A DNA stretch of 64,000 nucleotides from Gallibacter intestinalis (GCF_014982745.1 NZ_JADCKA010000002.1:1-64000); one strand, 5' to 3'. Positions 32,568 to 41,760 are shown, counted from the stretch's first letter. The notes: a model not told the origin generated them from the sequence alone. A program made the numbers and translations.

Positions 32568-33857
32568 ATGTTTGTTGACAGAGCGAAAATATTCATAAGA
32601 TCCGGTAAGGGAGGCGACGGAGCTGTTACCTTCCGAAGAGAGCCTTATGTGCCTGAAGGCGGCCCCGACGGCGGTGACGGCGGTAAAGGCGGAGATGTGG
32701 TTTTCATGGCAGATTCCAGTCTCAGGACTCTTATGGATTTTAGATATAAGAGAAAATACCAGGCTGAAAACGGTCAGAATGGTATGAAAAAGAAAAAATA
32801 TGGTAAAAAAGGAGAAGACCTTATTATAAAAGTGCCACCGGGAACCCTTGTTATTGACGAAGAAACAGGTCATCTTATGAAAGACCTTGTAAATCCCGGA
32901 GATAGCTTTGTGGCAGCAAAGGGAGGAAAAGGCGGTAAAGGAAATGTTCACTTTAAGAATTCCGTGCGCCAGGCGCCTAATTTTGCCGAAGCAGGTGGTC
33001 TACCAAAGGAAAGAAATGTAATACTGGAGCTCAAACTTATTGCAGATGTGGGTCTTGTTGGTTTTCCTAATGTGGGCAAATCATCACTTCTCAGCGTATG
33101 CACAAAGGCAAAGCCTAAAATCGCAAACTATCATTTTACAACAATCGATCCTAATTTAGGTGTTGTGGAGGTTTCCAATACAAGCTTTGTCATGGCTGAT
33201 ATAGCTGGTATTATTGAAGGAGCCCATGAGGGCGCCGGTATGGGATTTAGATTTCTCAAGCATATAGAAAGAACCAAGGTTTTGATTCATGTTGTGGATG
33301 TATCTGGAAGTGAAGGCAGAGATCCTATAGAGGATTTTGATAAGATCAACAATGAACTTGCAAGATATTCTGAGTATCTTATGAAAAAGCCTCAGATTGT
33401 TGCGGCAAATAAGATAGATATGGTTGATGAAGACGGTCCAGAGTATACTAGATTTAAGGAGTATGTTGAAGCTAAAGGATATAAAGTATTTCCGATTTCT
33501 GCTCCAATCAATGTCGGCGTTCCGCAGCTGATGGAAGAAGCTGCGAAAATGCTTGCGACGGTTGAGGCGCAGCCTCTTGAAGAAACAATGGAAATCTTTG
33601 ACTTTGAAAGAGAAGATAATGATCCTGACTACAGAAAGGTTGAAGTTTCTAGGGACAATGAGGCTTATGTATTAAGCGGTAAGCAGCTTACAAAGATATT
33701 CAACTCAACTAATTTCAATGATATAGGATCAATCAGATATCTTTATAAATATATTGAAAGAAGCGGAGCTGTGGAGAAGCTAAAGGAAATGGGCCTTGAA
33801 GAAGGAGATATTATCCGTATACAGGATTTTGAATTTGAATATATAGATGAATTCTAA
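32568..33857 (+). CDS. obgE: GTPase ObgE/CgtA
   Basis: Obg is an essential GTPase in 50S ribosome assembly and stress signalling. Domains of the 429-residue protein: the glycine-rich Obg fold (1-158, with GGPDGGDGGKGGDVVF), the G domain (about 159-335; GFPNVGKSS, DIAGIIEGAHEGAG, and NKID at the base-recognition site), and the C-terminal OCT domain (about 345-425). A well-placed AAAGGAG precedes the ATG. It follows rpmA as in most bacteria. Confidence 0.96.
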   Translation: MFVDRAKIFIRSGKGGDGAVTFRREPYVPEGGPDGGDGGKGGDVVFMADSSLRTLMDFRYKRKYQAENGQNGMKKKKYGKKGEDLIIKVPPGTLVIDEETGHLMKDLVNPGDSFVAAKGGKGGKGNVHFKNSVRQAPNFAEAGGLPKERNVILELKLIADVGLVGFPNVGKSSLLSVCTKAKPKIANYHFTTIDPNLGVVEVSNTSFVMADIAGIIEGAHEGAGMGFRFLKHIERTKVLIHVVDVSGSEGRDPIEDFDKINNELARYSEYLMKKPQIVAANKIDMVDEDGPEYTRFKEYVEAKGYKVFPISAPINVGVPQLMEEAAKMLATVEAQPLEETMEIFDFEREDNDPDYRKVEVSRDNEAYVLSGKQLTKIFNSTNFNDIGSIRYLYKYIERSGAVEKLKEMGLEEGDIIRIQDFEFEYIDEF

Positions 33858-33872
33858 TAGGTAGGTTTTACC

Positions 33873-34406
33873 ATGAACAAAATACCTGACAGAGAAGAAT
33901 GCCTGAGACTGTTAAGCGAATATGGTACACCGTACCATGTGATAAGACATTGTATGGCGGTTTGTAGAGTGGCAGTTTCAATAGGCGAAAGACTGAATGA
34001 AAAAGGATATAATATTAATATCGAACTTTTAAGAGCAGCAGCTATGCTTCATGATATTGCAAGGGTTCATGATATGCATGAAACCGTTGGAGCAAAATAC
34101 CTTAAAGAAAAAGGATATAAAAGTGTTGCCGATATTGTAATACAGCACACAAAATATCATGACTTCAATCCTGTGCCTAAAATTAACGAGACAGATCTCT
34201 TATGTGTTGGAGATAGAACTGTTAAGGAAGATCAATATGTAGGTGTTGATGAAAGGATGGAGTATATAAAGGAAAAAGCTTTAAGAATGGGACGAGATGC
34301 ATTTATACCAAGTATTGAAAAGGGGCGTCTTATGCTTAAAGAGTATATACATGAAATAGAAGATGTCATGGGTATTACCCTTGATGAACTTATGAAAGGG
34401 AAATGA
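33873..34406 (+). CDS. HD-domain phosphohydrolase
   Basis: The 177-residue protein is a single HD domain. Metal-binding residues are visible as HCMAVCRVA, AAMLHDIAR (the HD pair near residues 58-59) and IVIQHTKYHDF. HD proteins hydrolyse phosphate bonds of nucleotides or RNA; the substrate here is unknown. It lies 15 bases after obgE and its stop overlaps the next ATG, so it is part of the same transcription unit. It does not show the features of the NadD partner YqeK. Confidence 0.82.
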   Translation: MNKIPDREECLRLLSEYGTPYHVIRHCMAVCRVAVSIGERLNEKGYNINIELLRAAAMLHDIARVHDMHETVGAKYLKEKGYKSVADIVIQHTKYHDFNPVPKINETDLLCVGDRTVKEDQYVGVDERMEYIKEKALRMGRDAFIPSIEKGRLMLKEYIHEIEDVMGITLDELMKGK

Positions 34407-36229
34407 TGAAGGATATCGAAAAACTTTTAAAAAGAGTTGAAAAGCCGGCAAGATATACAGGCGGTGAAGTCAACAGTGTTATAAAGAATCCGGCAGAGGC
34501 AGATGTTAGATTTGCCTTTGCTTTTCCTGATACATATGAAATAGGTATGTCATATATGGGCCTGCAGATTTTGTACAATATACTTAATATGCAGGATTAT
34601 GTTTATTGTGAAAGAGTTTTTGCACCTGCAATGGATATGGAAAAACTAATGAGGGAAGAAAATGTCCCTCTATTTTCCATTGAAACAAAAACTCCGATTA
34701 AAGAATTTGATATCTTAGGTTTTACCCTTCAGTATGAAATGTCATATACAAATATCTTAAACATGTTAAATCTTGCTGGTATTCCTATGATGTCAGCTGA
34801 TAGGGATGATAGTTATCCTTTGCTTGTAGCAGGTGGACCATGTGCATTTAATCCTGAGCCTTTAACAGATTTCTTTGATTTGTTTCTGATTGGTGATGGC
34901 GAAGAGGTGCTTCCGGCAATTACAGATCTTTACAGAAAGTGTGATTCAAAAAAAGAATTTCTCAAGAAGGCTTGTCAGATGACAGGTGTGTATGTGCCAT
35001 CATTTTATGATGTAAAGTACAATGAAGACGGTACGGTTGCCGCATATATAAAAAAATATGAAAATGCACCAGAAAAGGTAGGAAAATGTCTTATTGATGA
35101 TATTGAACCTCTTCCTTTTCCAACTAAAAACATAGTGCCTTTCATCGATGTAGTTCATGACAGAGCTTCCGTGGAGTCATTCAGAGGCTGTACAAGGGGA
35201 TGCAGATTTTGCCAGGCAGGAATGATATACAGACCTGTACGGGAAAGGAAGCCTGAAACGATTTTGGCCCTTGCAGAAGAGCAATTAAAAAACACAGGCC
35301 ATGAAGAGCTATCTCTTTTAAGTCTTTCAACTTCTGATCATTCGTGCTTTGAACCTTTGGCCTTGGAGCTTGTAAAAAAATGTGCTGAGAAGCATGTTAA
35401 CCTGTCTCTGCCATCCTTGAGATTGGACAGTTTTTCATTTAATGTTTTAAATGAGATTCAAAAATACAAAAAATCAGGACTGACATTTGCACCGGAAGCA
35501 GGCACTCAGAGATTAAGAAACGTTATAAACAAATCTATAACTGAGGAAGATATATACGGTGCGGTCAGAAAGGCAATAGAGCTTGGCTGGAAGCAGATTA
35601 AGCTATATTTTATGATCGGTCTGCCTACGGAAACCTACGAAGATCTTGACGGTATTGCGGAAATTGCAAAAAATATTCTTGATATAAATTATGAAATCAA
35701 TGGCAGAAAAGGCGGCAGATTTAATGTAACCGTAAGTGTCAGCAACTTCGTTCCCAAGCCACACACTCCATTTCAATGGTTTGGCCAAAATACTTATGAG
35801 GAATTCATAGAAAAGCATAAATATCTCAGCGAAAAGTTGAGAATGAAGAATGTTACATTTCATTATCATGATAGCCCGATTAGCGTATTGGAAGCTGTAT
35901 TTGCAAGGGGAGATAGAAAGACCGGAAAACTGCTTGTTCAAGCCTATGAAAACGGTTGTGTCTTTGATTCATGGAGTGAGTTCTTTAATATGGAGGGCTG
36001 GGAAAAGGCCTTTAAACAAACGGGATTATCCAAGGATTTTTATGCAACTCGTCACAGAACCTATGATGAAGTTATGCCTTGGGATATCATTGACAGCTAT
36101 ATCTCAAAGAATTTTCTTATTTCTGAAAATGAAAAGTCTGCTATTACAAGGGATTGCCGCTCGGGCTGCGTAGGCTGCGGCATTAACAGAAAGACAACAT
36201 GTGCTCTTGAAGGGATAAATTTAAAATGA
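34403..36229 (+). CDS. B12-binding-domain radical SAM protein (TIGR03960 family)
   Basis: The 608-residue protein has an N-terminal cobalamin-binding-like domain (about 30-185; DILGFTLQYEMSYTNILNML and GGPCAFNPEPL). The radical SAM domain has the cluster triad in FRGCTRGCRFCQAG (near residue 262). A C-terminal region ends in a second Cys cluster (CRSGCVGCGINRKTTC). Family members are nearly always encoded next to a DUF2344 protein, as here, and often near rplU/rpmA. The reaction is unknown. Starts overlap: ATG 34403 with the HD stop, and its own stop with the next ATG. Confidence 0.9.
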   Translation: MMKDIEKLLKRVEKPARYTGGEVNSVIKNPAEADVRFAFAFPDTYEIGMSYMGLQILYNILNMQDYVYCERVFAPAMDMEKLMREENVPLFSIETKTPIKEFDILGFTLQYEMSYTNILNMLNLAGIPMMSADRDDSYPLLVAGGPCAFNPEPLTDFFDLFLIGDGEEVLPAITDLYRKCDSKKEFLKKACQMTGVYVPSFYDVKYNEDGTVAAYIKKYENAPEKVGKCLIDDIEPLPFPTKNIVPFIDVVHDRASVESFRGCTRGCRFCQAGMIYRPVRERKPETILALAEEQLKNTGHEELSLLSLSTSDHSCFEPLALELVKKCAEKHVNLSLPSLRLDSFSFNVLNEIQKYKKSGLTFAPEAGTQRLRNVINKSITEEDIYGAVRKAIELGWKQIKLYFMIGLPTETYEDLDGIAEIAKNILDINYEINGRKGGRFNVTVSVSNFVPKPHTPFQWFGQNTYEEFIEKHKYLSEKLRMKNVTFHYHDSPISVLEAVFARGDRKTGKLLVQAYENGCVFDSWSEFFNMEGWEKAFKQTGLSKDFYATRHRTYDEVMPWDIIDSYISKNFLISENEKSAITRDCRSGCVGCGINRKTTCALEGINLK

Positions 36230-36879
36230 AGTATCTGATAAAATTTTCTAAGGATGGAATGATGAAATATATTTCCCATCTTGATATGATAAGACTTTTT
36301 AACAGAGCCTTTAAACGGGCCGGAATAGAGCTTGAACACAGTCAGGGCTTTAATCCCCATCCGAAGCTTGTTTTTGCTCAGCCTCTTTCTTTGGGGTATA
36401 CTTCCGACTGCGAATTAGCTCAAATAGATACAGTAGAAGCGTTTAAAGAGGATATGCTTGCTCATATGATTAATGATCAAATGCCAAATGGAATAAGCAT
36501 ATTATCTTGTAAAAAACAAGAAAAAGAAACAAAAAGCATAGCGGCAGGTATTACCGAGGCAGCATATATTATTAAGCTTCCTGAGAAGTACCATATATCG
36601 AATGAAGTTATTAGAGATTTCATTTCTCAAGAAGAAATAATTGCTTATAAAAAACAAAAAAGAAAAAAAGAACTTAAAGCTGTAAATATTAAGCCTATGA
36701 TTAGAGAAATTGGAATTTCAAATGATATGGTTGACAATAATATAATTATGAATATTAAAATTGATTGCGGAAGCAGCTCTAATCTCAATCCAGACGTACT
36801 TTTAAAGGCTTTAGAAGCTTTTGCGGATGTTGATATAAAGCCGGAAGATATTGAAATTAAGCGAATCTTGCTTCAGTAA
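36226..36879 (+). CDS. DUF2344 radical-SAM-linked protein (TIGR03936 family)
   Basis: The 217-residue protein opens with IKFSKDGMMKYISHLDMIRLFNRAFKRAGI and continues with SQGFNPHPKL, the family's signatures. It is the invariant partner of the preceding radical SAM protein; in other species the two can be fused. ATG overlaps the upstream stop (ATGA). RNase G, often encoded next in this neighbourhood, is absent. Function is unknown, possibly RNA-related. Confidence 0.9.
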   Translation: MKYLIKFSKDGMMKYISHLDMIRLFNRAFKRAGIELEHSQGFNPHPKLVFAQPLSLGYTSDCELAQIDTVEAFKEDMLAHMINDQMPNGISILSCKKQEKETKSIAAGITEAAYIIKLPEKYHISNEVIRDFISQEEIIAYKKQKRKKELKAVNIKPMIREIGISNDMVDNNIIMNIKIDCGSSSNLNPDVLLKALEAFADVDIKPEDIEIKRILLQ

Positions 36880-36909
36880 TTTTGTTTAGAAATTAATAAA
36901 TGTAAAATA

Positions 36910-36964
36910 TTGACAATTACAACCTCCTGGAATATATTGTAAACACAATATGTTTCAGGAGGTT
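36910..36964 (+). promoter_or_regulatory. comEA promoter overlapped by a 20-bp inverted repeat that includes the ribosome-binding site
   Basis: A promoter TTGACA (36910-36915), 17 bases, TATATT (36933-36938) predicts a start near 36945. An inverted repeat occupies 36921-36940 and 36945-36964, twenty pairs with two G-U and a 4-base loop. Its left arm contains CCTCCT and covers the spacer and -10. Its right arm contains the AGGAGG ribosome-binding site of comEA. Transcripts from this promoter would carry only the right arm, whereas readthrough transcripts would fold and hide the site. Confidence 0.7.
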
Positions 36965-36969
36965 TTAAA

Positions 36970-37638
36970 ATGAATAATAGTATTTTTGATTATATAAAAT
37001 CTTATTTTAAAAAATATTTTAATAAGAACTATGTTATAGAGCATAAGGCGTTGTTTTTTAAGGGCGGAGTTTTAATTATATTTTTAATCGCTGCAACTTT
37101 CATTTTTATAGGGAAGTCAGATGAAGATAAAACCTTAGAACAGGTAGAAAAACTCAGCGAGGAACAGATGACAGAAGATGACGAAAACTGGATGGAAGAA
37201 TATCAAACCGATGATGTATATGTTGATATAGGAGGAGAAGTAATAAATCCTATGCTTTTACAGCTACCGTCTGGCTCAAGAATTGATGATGCCATTAAAG
37301 CGGCAGGGGGACTTACAGATAAGGCTGACTTATCAAACGTTAATAGAGCTCAGCTGTTAGAGGATGGCCAGAAAATTTTAATCCCTACTTTAGGTGACTC
37401 CGCTTCAGCAGAGGAAGCACAGAAAATTAGTGATGCGCAAAAAGATGTTAAAGTAAATATAAATACTGCTAATGATGATGAATTGAGGACTTTGGATGGT
37501 GTTGGACCTGCTACGGCGGAAAAGATAATTAATCATCGAGAAAAGAACGGCAGATTTAAATCAATTGAGGATATCATGGATGTGAGCGGCATAGGTGAAA
37601 AAACCTTTGAACGGTTAAAGGATGATATATGCGTATAA
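36970..37638 (+). CDS. comEA: ComEA-like helix-hairpin-helix DNA-binding protein
   Basis: ComEA binds double-stranded DNA outside the membrane during natural transformation. The 222-residue protein has a membrane anchor (about 28-46), an acidic linker, an SLBB domain (about 79-140; VDIGGEVINPMLLQLPSGSR) and two C-terminal helix-hairpin-helix motifs (about 160-222; VNINTANDDELRTLDGVGPATA and IEDIMDVSGIG). Anchor, SLBB and HhH in this order are typical of Firmicutes ComEA. comEC is not adjacent. The upstream palindrome suggests tight control. Confidence 0.9.
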   Translation: MNNSIFDYIKSYFKKYFNKNYVIEHKALFFKGGVLIIFLIAATFIFIGKSDEDKTLEQVEKLSEEQMTEDDENWMEEYQTDDVYVDIGGEVINPMLLQLPSGSRIDDAIKAAGGLTDKADLSNVNRAQLLEDGQKILIPTLGDSASAEEAQKISDAQKDVKVNINTANDDELRTLDGVGPATAEKIINHREKNGRFKSIEDIMDVSGIGEKTFERLKDDICV

Positions 37639-37717
37639 TTAAATTTATTAAGTTGTAACCACAGATTATATTCTGTTTTTGCTGTTTGCTGTGGCTGATT
37701 TGATGGTTATTATACAG

Positions 37718-37746
37718 TTGATTCAAACATCTTATCAATGTATAAT
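37718..37746 (+). promoter_or_regulatory. ynzC promoter
   Basis: TTGATT (37718-37723), a 17-base spacer and a perfect TATAAT (37741-37746) precede the DUF896 gene. Upstream, 37661-37680 holds a weak 5-bp hairpin with a T-run that may end the comEA transcript. Confidence 0.7.
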
Positions 37747-37776
37747 CTACTTTGATTAAAAGAGGAGATGTTTTAA

Positions 37777-37995
37777 ATGATTAGCAAAGAAAAAATCGAT
37801 AGAATCAATCAGCTTGCGGCAAAACATAAAAGCGAAGGACTAACTGAAGAAGAAAAGAAAGAGAGGGAAGTTCTGCGTAAGGAATACATTGCTGCTATCA
37901 AAGGTCAGGTTAAAGATCATCTTTCAAGAATCAAATATGTTGAAGATATGACCGAAGAAGAAAAAGCTGAATATCTTAAAAGCAAAAAACATTAG
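37777..37995 (+). CDS. ynzC: DUF896 family protein (YnzC-like)
   Basis: The 72-residue, highly charged two-helix protein opens ISKEKIDRINQLAAKHKSEG and has LTEEEKKEREVLRKEYI, the family signature. In Bacillus subtilis ynzC is in the SOS-controlled yneA operon; here it stands alone 10 kb from the yneA-like gene and its promoter has no visible LexA box. AGAGGAG precedes the ATG. Its molecular role is not known. Confidence 0.9.
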   Translation: MISKEKIDRINQLAAKHKSEGLTEEEKKEREVLRKEYIAAIKGQVKDHLSRIKYVEDMTEEEKAEYLKSKKH

Positions 37996-37998
37996 TGT

Positions 37999-38027
37999 TT
38001 GACGCCGGTGTATCTGCGGTATATATG
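37999..38027 (+). promoter_or_regulatory. Probable promoter of the iscS operon
   Basis: TTGACG (37999-38004), a 17-base spacer and TATATG (38022-38027) lie 42 bases before the cysteine desulfurase start. No IscR-type palindrome was recognised. Confidence 0.45.
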
Positions 38028-38068
38028 TTCTGTATATATCTGGTTAATAATATAAGGAGACTTTAGAT

Positions 38069-39241
38069 ATGAAGAATGTATATATGGACTATTCGGCAAC
38101 TACGCCGGTAAAAAAAGAAGTGTTGGATGCTATGCTTCCGTATTTTTCGGAGCATTTCGGTAATCCTTCCAGTCTTTACAGCATAGCACAGGAATCTAAG
38201 GAGGCGTTGGAAAAAGCAAGGGGACAGGTAGCCTCTCTTATTGGAGCAAAGGCAAATGAAGTGTTCTTTACTGCTGGAGGTTCTGAAGCTGATAACTGGG
38301 CACTGGAAGGTGTAGCAGACGCTTTAAAGGATAAAGGCAATCATATTATAACAACTAAAATTGAACATCATGCTATACTTCATACAGCTGAGTATTTGGA
38401 AAAACACGGAATAGATGTGACATATCTTGATGTGGATGCTGAAGGAAGAGTTAATCCTGTGGATGTGGAAAAAGCTATCACAGATAAAACTGTACTTATA
38501 TCGATTATGATGGTAAATAACGAAGTTGGCACCATCGAACCGATTAAGGAAATTGCTGAAATTGCCCATAATCACGGAATACTGCTTCACACAGATGCCG
38601 TGCAGGCCTTGGGAAATGTACCAATAGATGTGGATAATATGGGCATAGATCTGATGTCTATGTCGGGACATAAAATTTACGGGCCTAAAGGTGTCGGTGC
38701 ATTGTATATCAGAAAAGGTACAAAAATCAGCAACTTTATTCATGGCGGTGCTCAGGAAATGAAAAAGAGAGCCGGAACTGAAAATCTTGCAGGAATTGTG
38801 GGATTTGGAAAGGCTGCTGAGCTGGCAAAGGAAAATCTTGAAAGTCATATCAATAGGGTTTCTGAGCTTAGAGATTATTTTATCAGCGAAGTTACAAGTA
38901 AGATTCCGGATACAATAGTAAACGGTTCAATGGAACACAGACATCCAGGTAATGCTAATATATCCTTTGAATATATCGAAGGAGAATCTATGCTGATACT
39001 TCTAGATATGAATGGTATTTCAGTATCAACAGGATCTGCATGTTCTTCTAAATCACTTACACCGTCTCATGTGCTTTCCGCCATGGGAATTCCGGTTGAA
39101 AGGATACATGGAACTTTGAGGTTTACCATTGGTGATCCTACTACAAAGGAAGATATAGATTATGTGATAGAGAAACTGGTTGAGATTGTTCAGAAATTAA
39201 GAGAACTGTCTCCTGTTTCAAGAGAGAAAGGTTGGGAATAA
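38069..39241 (+). CDS. iscS: Cysteine desulfurase (IscS/NifS type)
   Basis: This PLP enzyme removes sulfur from cysteine for iron-sulfur clusters and tRNA thiolation. The 390-residue protein has the PLP-lysine motif MSGHKIYGPKGVG near residue 203 and the persulfide-forming cysteine in STGSACSSKSLTPSHVL near residue 325. The long active loop marks it as group I. AAGGAG precedes the ATG. It is followed 1 base later by the scaffold gene and then mnmA, which uses its sulfur. Many clostridia have an Rrf2/IscR gene first; none is here. Confidence 0.93.
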   Translation: MKNVYMDYSATTPVKKEVLDAMLPYFSEHFGNPSSLYSIAQESKEALEKARGQVASLIGAKANEVFFTAGGSEADNWALEGVADALKDKGNHIITTKIEHHAILHTAEYLEKHGIDVTYLDVDAEGRVNPVDVEKAITDKTVLISIMMVNNEVGTIEPIKEIAEIAHNHGILLHTDAVQALGNVPIDVDNMGIDLMSMSGHKIYGPKGVGALYIRKGTKISNFIHGGAQEMKKRAGTENLAGIVGFGKAAELAKENLESHINRVSELRDYFISEVTSKIPDTIVNGSMEHRHPGNANISFEYIEGESMLILLDMNGISVSTGSACSSKSLTPSHVLSAMGIPVERIHGTLRFTIGDPTTKEDIDYVIEKLVEIVQKLRELSPVSREKGWE

Positions 39242-39242
39242 T

Positions 39243-39692
39243 ATGGCTATGTATAACAGCACTGTAATGGAGCATTTTACTAATCCGAGAAATGTGGGCG
39301 AAATTGAAAATCCTGATGGGGTGGGTGTATATGGAAGTCCCGTTTGCGGAGACATGATGCAGATAATGATTAAGGTGGAAGATGAAAAAATAGTTGACGC
39401 TAAATTTAAAACTTTCGGCTGCGGTTCTGCCATAGCGTCTTCATCAATGGCCACCGAAATGATAATAGGCAAGACTATAGATGAAGCTCTTGCAATAACA
39501 AATAAACAGATAGTGGATGAATTAGGCGGTCTGCCTCCTGTGAAAATACACTGCTCTGTACTTGCCGATCATGCAATAAAATCAGCTATTTATGATTATG
39601 CACAGAAAAACGGCAAGGAATATGCAGGACTTGAAGGCTTTGACCCGAATGCTGATGAAGAGGATCATCACGATATAGAGGAAGAAGAGTAA
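39243..39692 (+). CDS. iscU: Fe-S cluster assembly scaffold (IscU/NifU N-terminal type)
   Basis: The 149-residue scaffold assembles clusters from sulfur delivered by IscS. The three cluster cysteines are present: SPVCGDMMQI, TFGCGSAIASSSMATE and VKIHCSVLADHAIKSA. It ends in an acidic tail (DPNADEEDHHDIEEEE). It is packed between iscS (1 base) and mnmA (1 base) and presumably co-translated. Confidence 0.93.
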   Translation: MAMYNSTVMEHFTNPRNVGEIENPDGVGVYGSPVCGDMMQIMIKVEDEKIVDAKFKTFGCGSAIASSSMATEMIIGKTIDEALAITNKQIVDELGGLPPVKIHCSVLADHAIKSAIYDYAQKNGKEYAGLEGFDPNADEEDHHDIEEEE

Positions 39693-39693
39693 A

Positions 39694-40776
39694 ATGTCAG
39701 TAGAAGACGCAAACAGAAAAGTAATCTTAGGTTTAAGCGGCGGTGTGGATAGTACCGCCGCCGCTTTGATTCTTAAAGAAAGAGGCTATGATGTAACAGG
39801 CCTTTATTTTAATATACACGAAAATGACAAATCGGGTGAAAAGAAAGCTGTAAAGGTAGCTGAGGAACTTGGTATTGATTTAATTATAAAAGATGTATCA
39901 CAAAGATTTAATGAAATAGTAGTCTCTGATTTTATAAGAGAATATTCTAAAGGAAGAACTCCAAATCCGTGTACCCTTTGTAATCCTGAGATTAAATTTA
40001 AAACCCTTATAGATGAAGCTGACAGATTAGGTGCTGAATTTATTGCAACGGGACATTATGCTGATACTACATTTAGCAGCATACAGAATTGTCATGTTAT
40101 TAGGGTGTCAGCGAATAGAAAAAAAGACCAGTCTTATATGCTATATAGACTTCCTGCTAATGTTATAGAAAGGCTTATTTTGCCTTTATCTGATTACGAC
40201 GATAAGGAGCATATACGGAAAATTGCAAGAGAAAAAAGCATGTCAAATTCTGAGGATAAGGACAGTCAGGAAATATGCTTTTTAAACGAAGGAGAGGATT
40301 ACACTTCTTTTTTGAAAAAACATGGTGTTAAATCCGTTGAAGGGAATTTTATAGATAAAGATTCAAATGTGTTAGGTAGACACAAAGGGATAATTAACTA
40401 CACTATCGGTCAGAGAAAAGGACTTGGTATCGCCTTGGGCAAACCGGCATTTGTTACTGATATAGATGCTGAAAATAATACTGTAACACTGGGTGAAAAT
40501 GTAGATCTTTTCAATAGACAGGTAATATGCGACAATGTATTTTTTACATCGACATCAAGCAGTAGAATTCCTGAATTTATTATGGGTAAAAGGCTGTATG
40601 GTAAAATCAGATATGCAGCAAAACCCGCAGAATGCTCAGTTGAAGAATATAAAGAGGGTATGATAAAAGTGTTATTTGATGAGCCGCAAAGAGCGGCAAC
40701 TGGAGGTCAGTCTCTGGTGCTTTATATGGATGATGAAGTCTGCGGAGGCGGACTTATAACAATCGAAAGGAAATAA
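39694..40776 (+). CDS. mnmA: tRNA 2-thiouridine(34) synthase MnmA
   Basis: MnmA thiolates uridine-34 of Lys, Glu and Gln tRNAs. The 360-residue protein has the PP-loop LGLSGGVDSTAAA near residue 13, the catalytic Cys in NPCTLCNPEIKF near residue 97, the second Cys in DSQEICFLNEG near residue 192, and the YTIGQRKGLG motif. It lies directly after its sulfur donor genes, a frequent clostridial arrangement. Confidence 0.94.
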   Translation: MSVEDANRKVILGLSGGVDSTAAALILKERGYDVTGLYFNIHENDKSGEKKAVKVAEELGIDLIIKDVSQRFNEIVVSDFIREYSKGRTPNPCTLCNPEIKFKTLIDEADRLGAEFIATGHYADTTFSSIQNCHVIRVSANRKKDQSYMLYRLPANVIERLILPLSDYDDKEHIRKIAREKSMSNSEDKDSQEICFLNEGEDYTSFLKKHGVKSVEGNFIDKDSNVLGRHKGIINYTIGQRKGLGIALGKPAFVTDIDAENNTVTLGENVDLFNRQVICDNVFFTSTSSSRIPEFIMGKRLYGKIRYAAKPAECSVEEYKEGMIKVLFDEPQRAATGGQSLVLYMDDEVCGGGLITIERK

Positions 40777-40778
40777 TC

Positions 40779-41726
40779 GTGAAAAGAGTAATCCTTGGCA
40801 AAACGGGAATAGAGGTATCTCGTATAGGAATGGGAGTTTTAACAGTCGGTGCTACTCAGCTCAATTTGAGTCTAGAGCAGGGAGCGGCTGTTATTTCTCA
40901 TGCATTAAATCAGGGAATCAACTTTATAGATACGGCTCAGTACTATGAAACTTACGATTATATCAGGCTTGCTTTTAATAACTGCGAAAGTAAACCTATA
41001 ATCTGCAGTAAGTGCTTGGGACATACCCATAGTGATATGGAATATGCCATAGAAGAAGCTTTAAAGTCTTTAGAAATTGACTGTATAGACATCTTTCTTA
41101 TGCATGAGGTTAGACCGGGAGAGCTTAGAAACGGTGCATGGAGAGCACTTCTTGAAGCGAAGAAAGCGGGAAAGGTTAAGGCAATAGGAATTTCAACTCA
41201 TCATGTTGATATAGTTGAGGAGTATGCTGATAACCAGCAGGTTGATGTAATTTTCCCGCTTATAAATTGCGATGGTCTGGGTATAAGAAAGGGCGATGGA
41301 ACCGGAACAAGGCAGGAAATGGAAGAGGCCATCAAAAAAGCCCATGACAACGGTATAGGCATTTTTTCCATGAAGGTATTTGGAGGAGGTCATCTAACCG
41401 GAAAGTATATGGAGGCAATGAATTATGTCTTTTCTCTAGATTGTGTAGATTCTGTTATGATGGGATTTGGTAAGACAGAGGAAGTTGATACTGCGGTAAA
41501 ATATCTTAACGGTGAACTTTCCAGCGATTTTAATCCTGATATCTCACAAAAGAAAACATATATTGAGCCTGGAAATTGTGAAGGGTGCGGCTCATGTGTA
41601 GCCAGATGTCCTAATAAAGCGATGTATATTGGAAGCGACGATATGGCCCATGTGGATGACAGTTTATGTCTTACATGTGGATATTGTGCGCCTGTGTGTC
41701 CAGTAAGAGCGATTATTCTTCTTTAG
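40779..41726 (+). CDS. Aldo/keto reductase with C-terminal ferredoxin domain
   Basis: The 315-residue protein has an aldo/keto reductase barrel (about 1-265; GMGVLTVGATQ, FIDTAQYYETYD, DIFLMHEVRPGEL). A two-cluster ferredoxin domain follows (about 265-315; CEGCGSCVARCPNKAM and CLTCGYCAPVCPVRAI). Such fusions are typical of strict anaerobes, with unknown substrates and ferredoxin as a likely electron partner. It starts with GTG after GAAAGG and is the last gene of the isc-mnmA unit; the metabolic link to sulfur transfer is unclear. Confidence 0.88.
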   Translation: MKRVILGKTGIEVSRIGMGVLTVGATQLNLSLEQGAAVISHALNQGINFIDTAQYYETYDYIRLAFNNCESKPIICSKCLGHTHSDMEYAIEEALKSLEIDCIDIFLMHEVRPGELRNGAWRALLEAKKAGKVKAIGISTHHVDIVEEYADNQQVDVIFPLINCDGLGIRKGDGTGTRQEMEEAIKKAHDNGIGIFSMKVFGGGHLTGKYMEAMNYVFSLDCVDSVMMGFGKTEEVDTAVKYLNGELSSDFNPDISQKKTYIEPGNCEGCGSCVARCPNKAMYIGSDDMAHVDDSLCLTCGYCAPVCPVRAIILL

Positions 41727-41732
41727 TTTAGC

Positions 41733-41760
41733 TTGCCTTTATGTTTTTATATGATATTAT
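41733..41760 (+). promoter_or_regulatory. Promoter of the lipoprotein gene
   Basis: TTGCCT (41733-41738), a 16-base spacer and TATTAT (41755-41760) with an upstream TGA (extended -10) lie 41 bases before the start codon. Confidence 0.55.
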
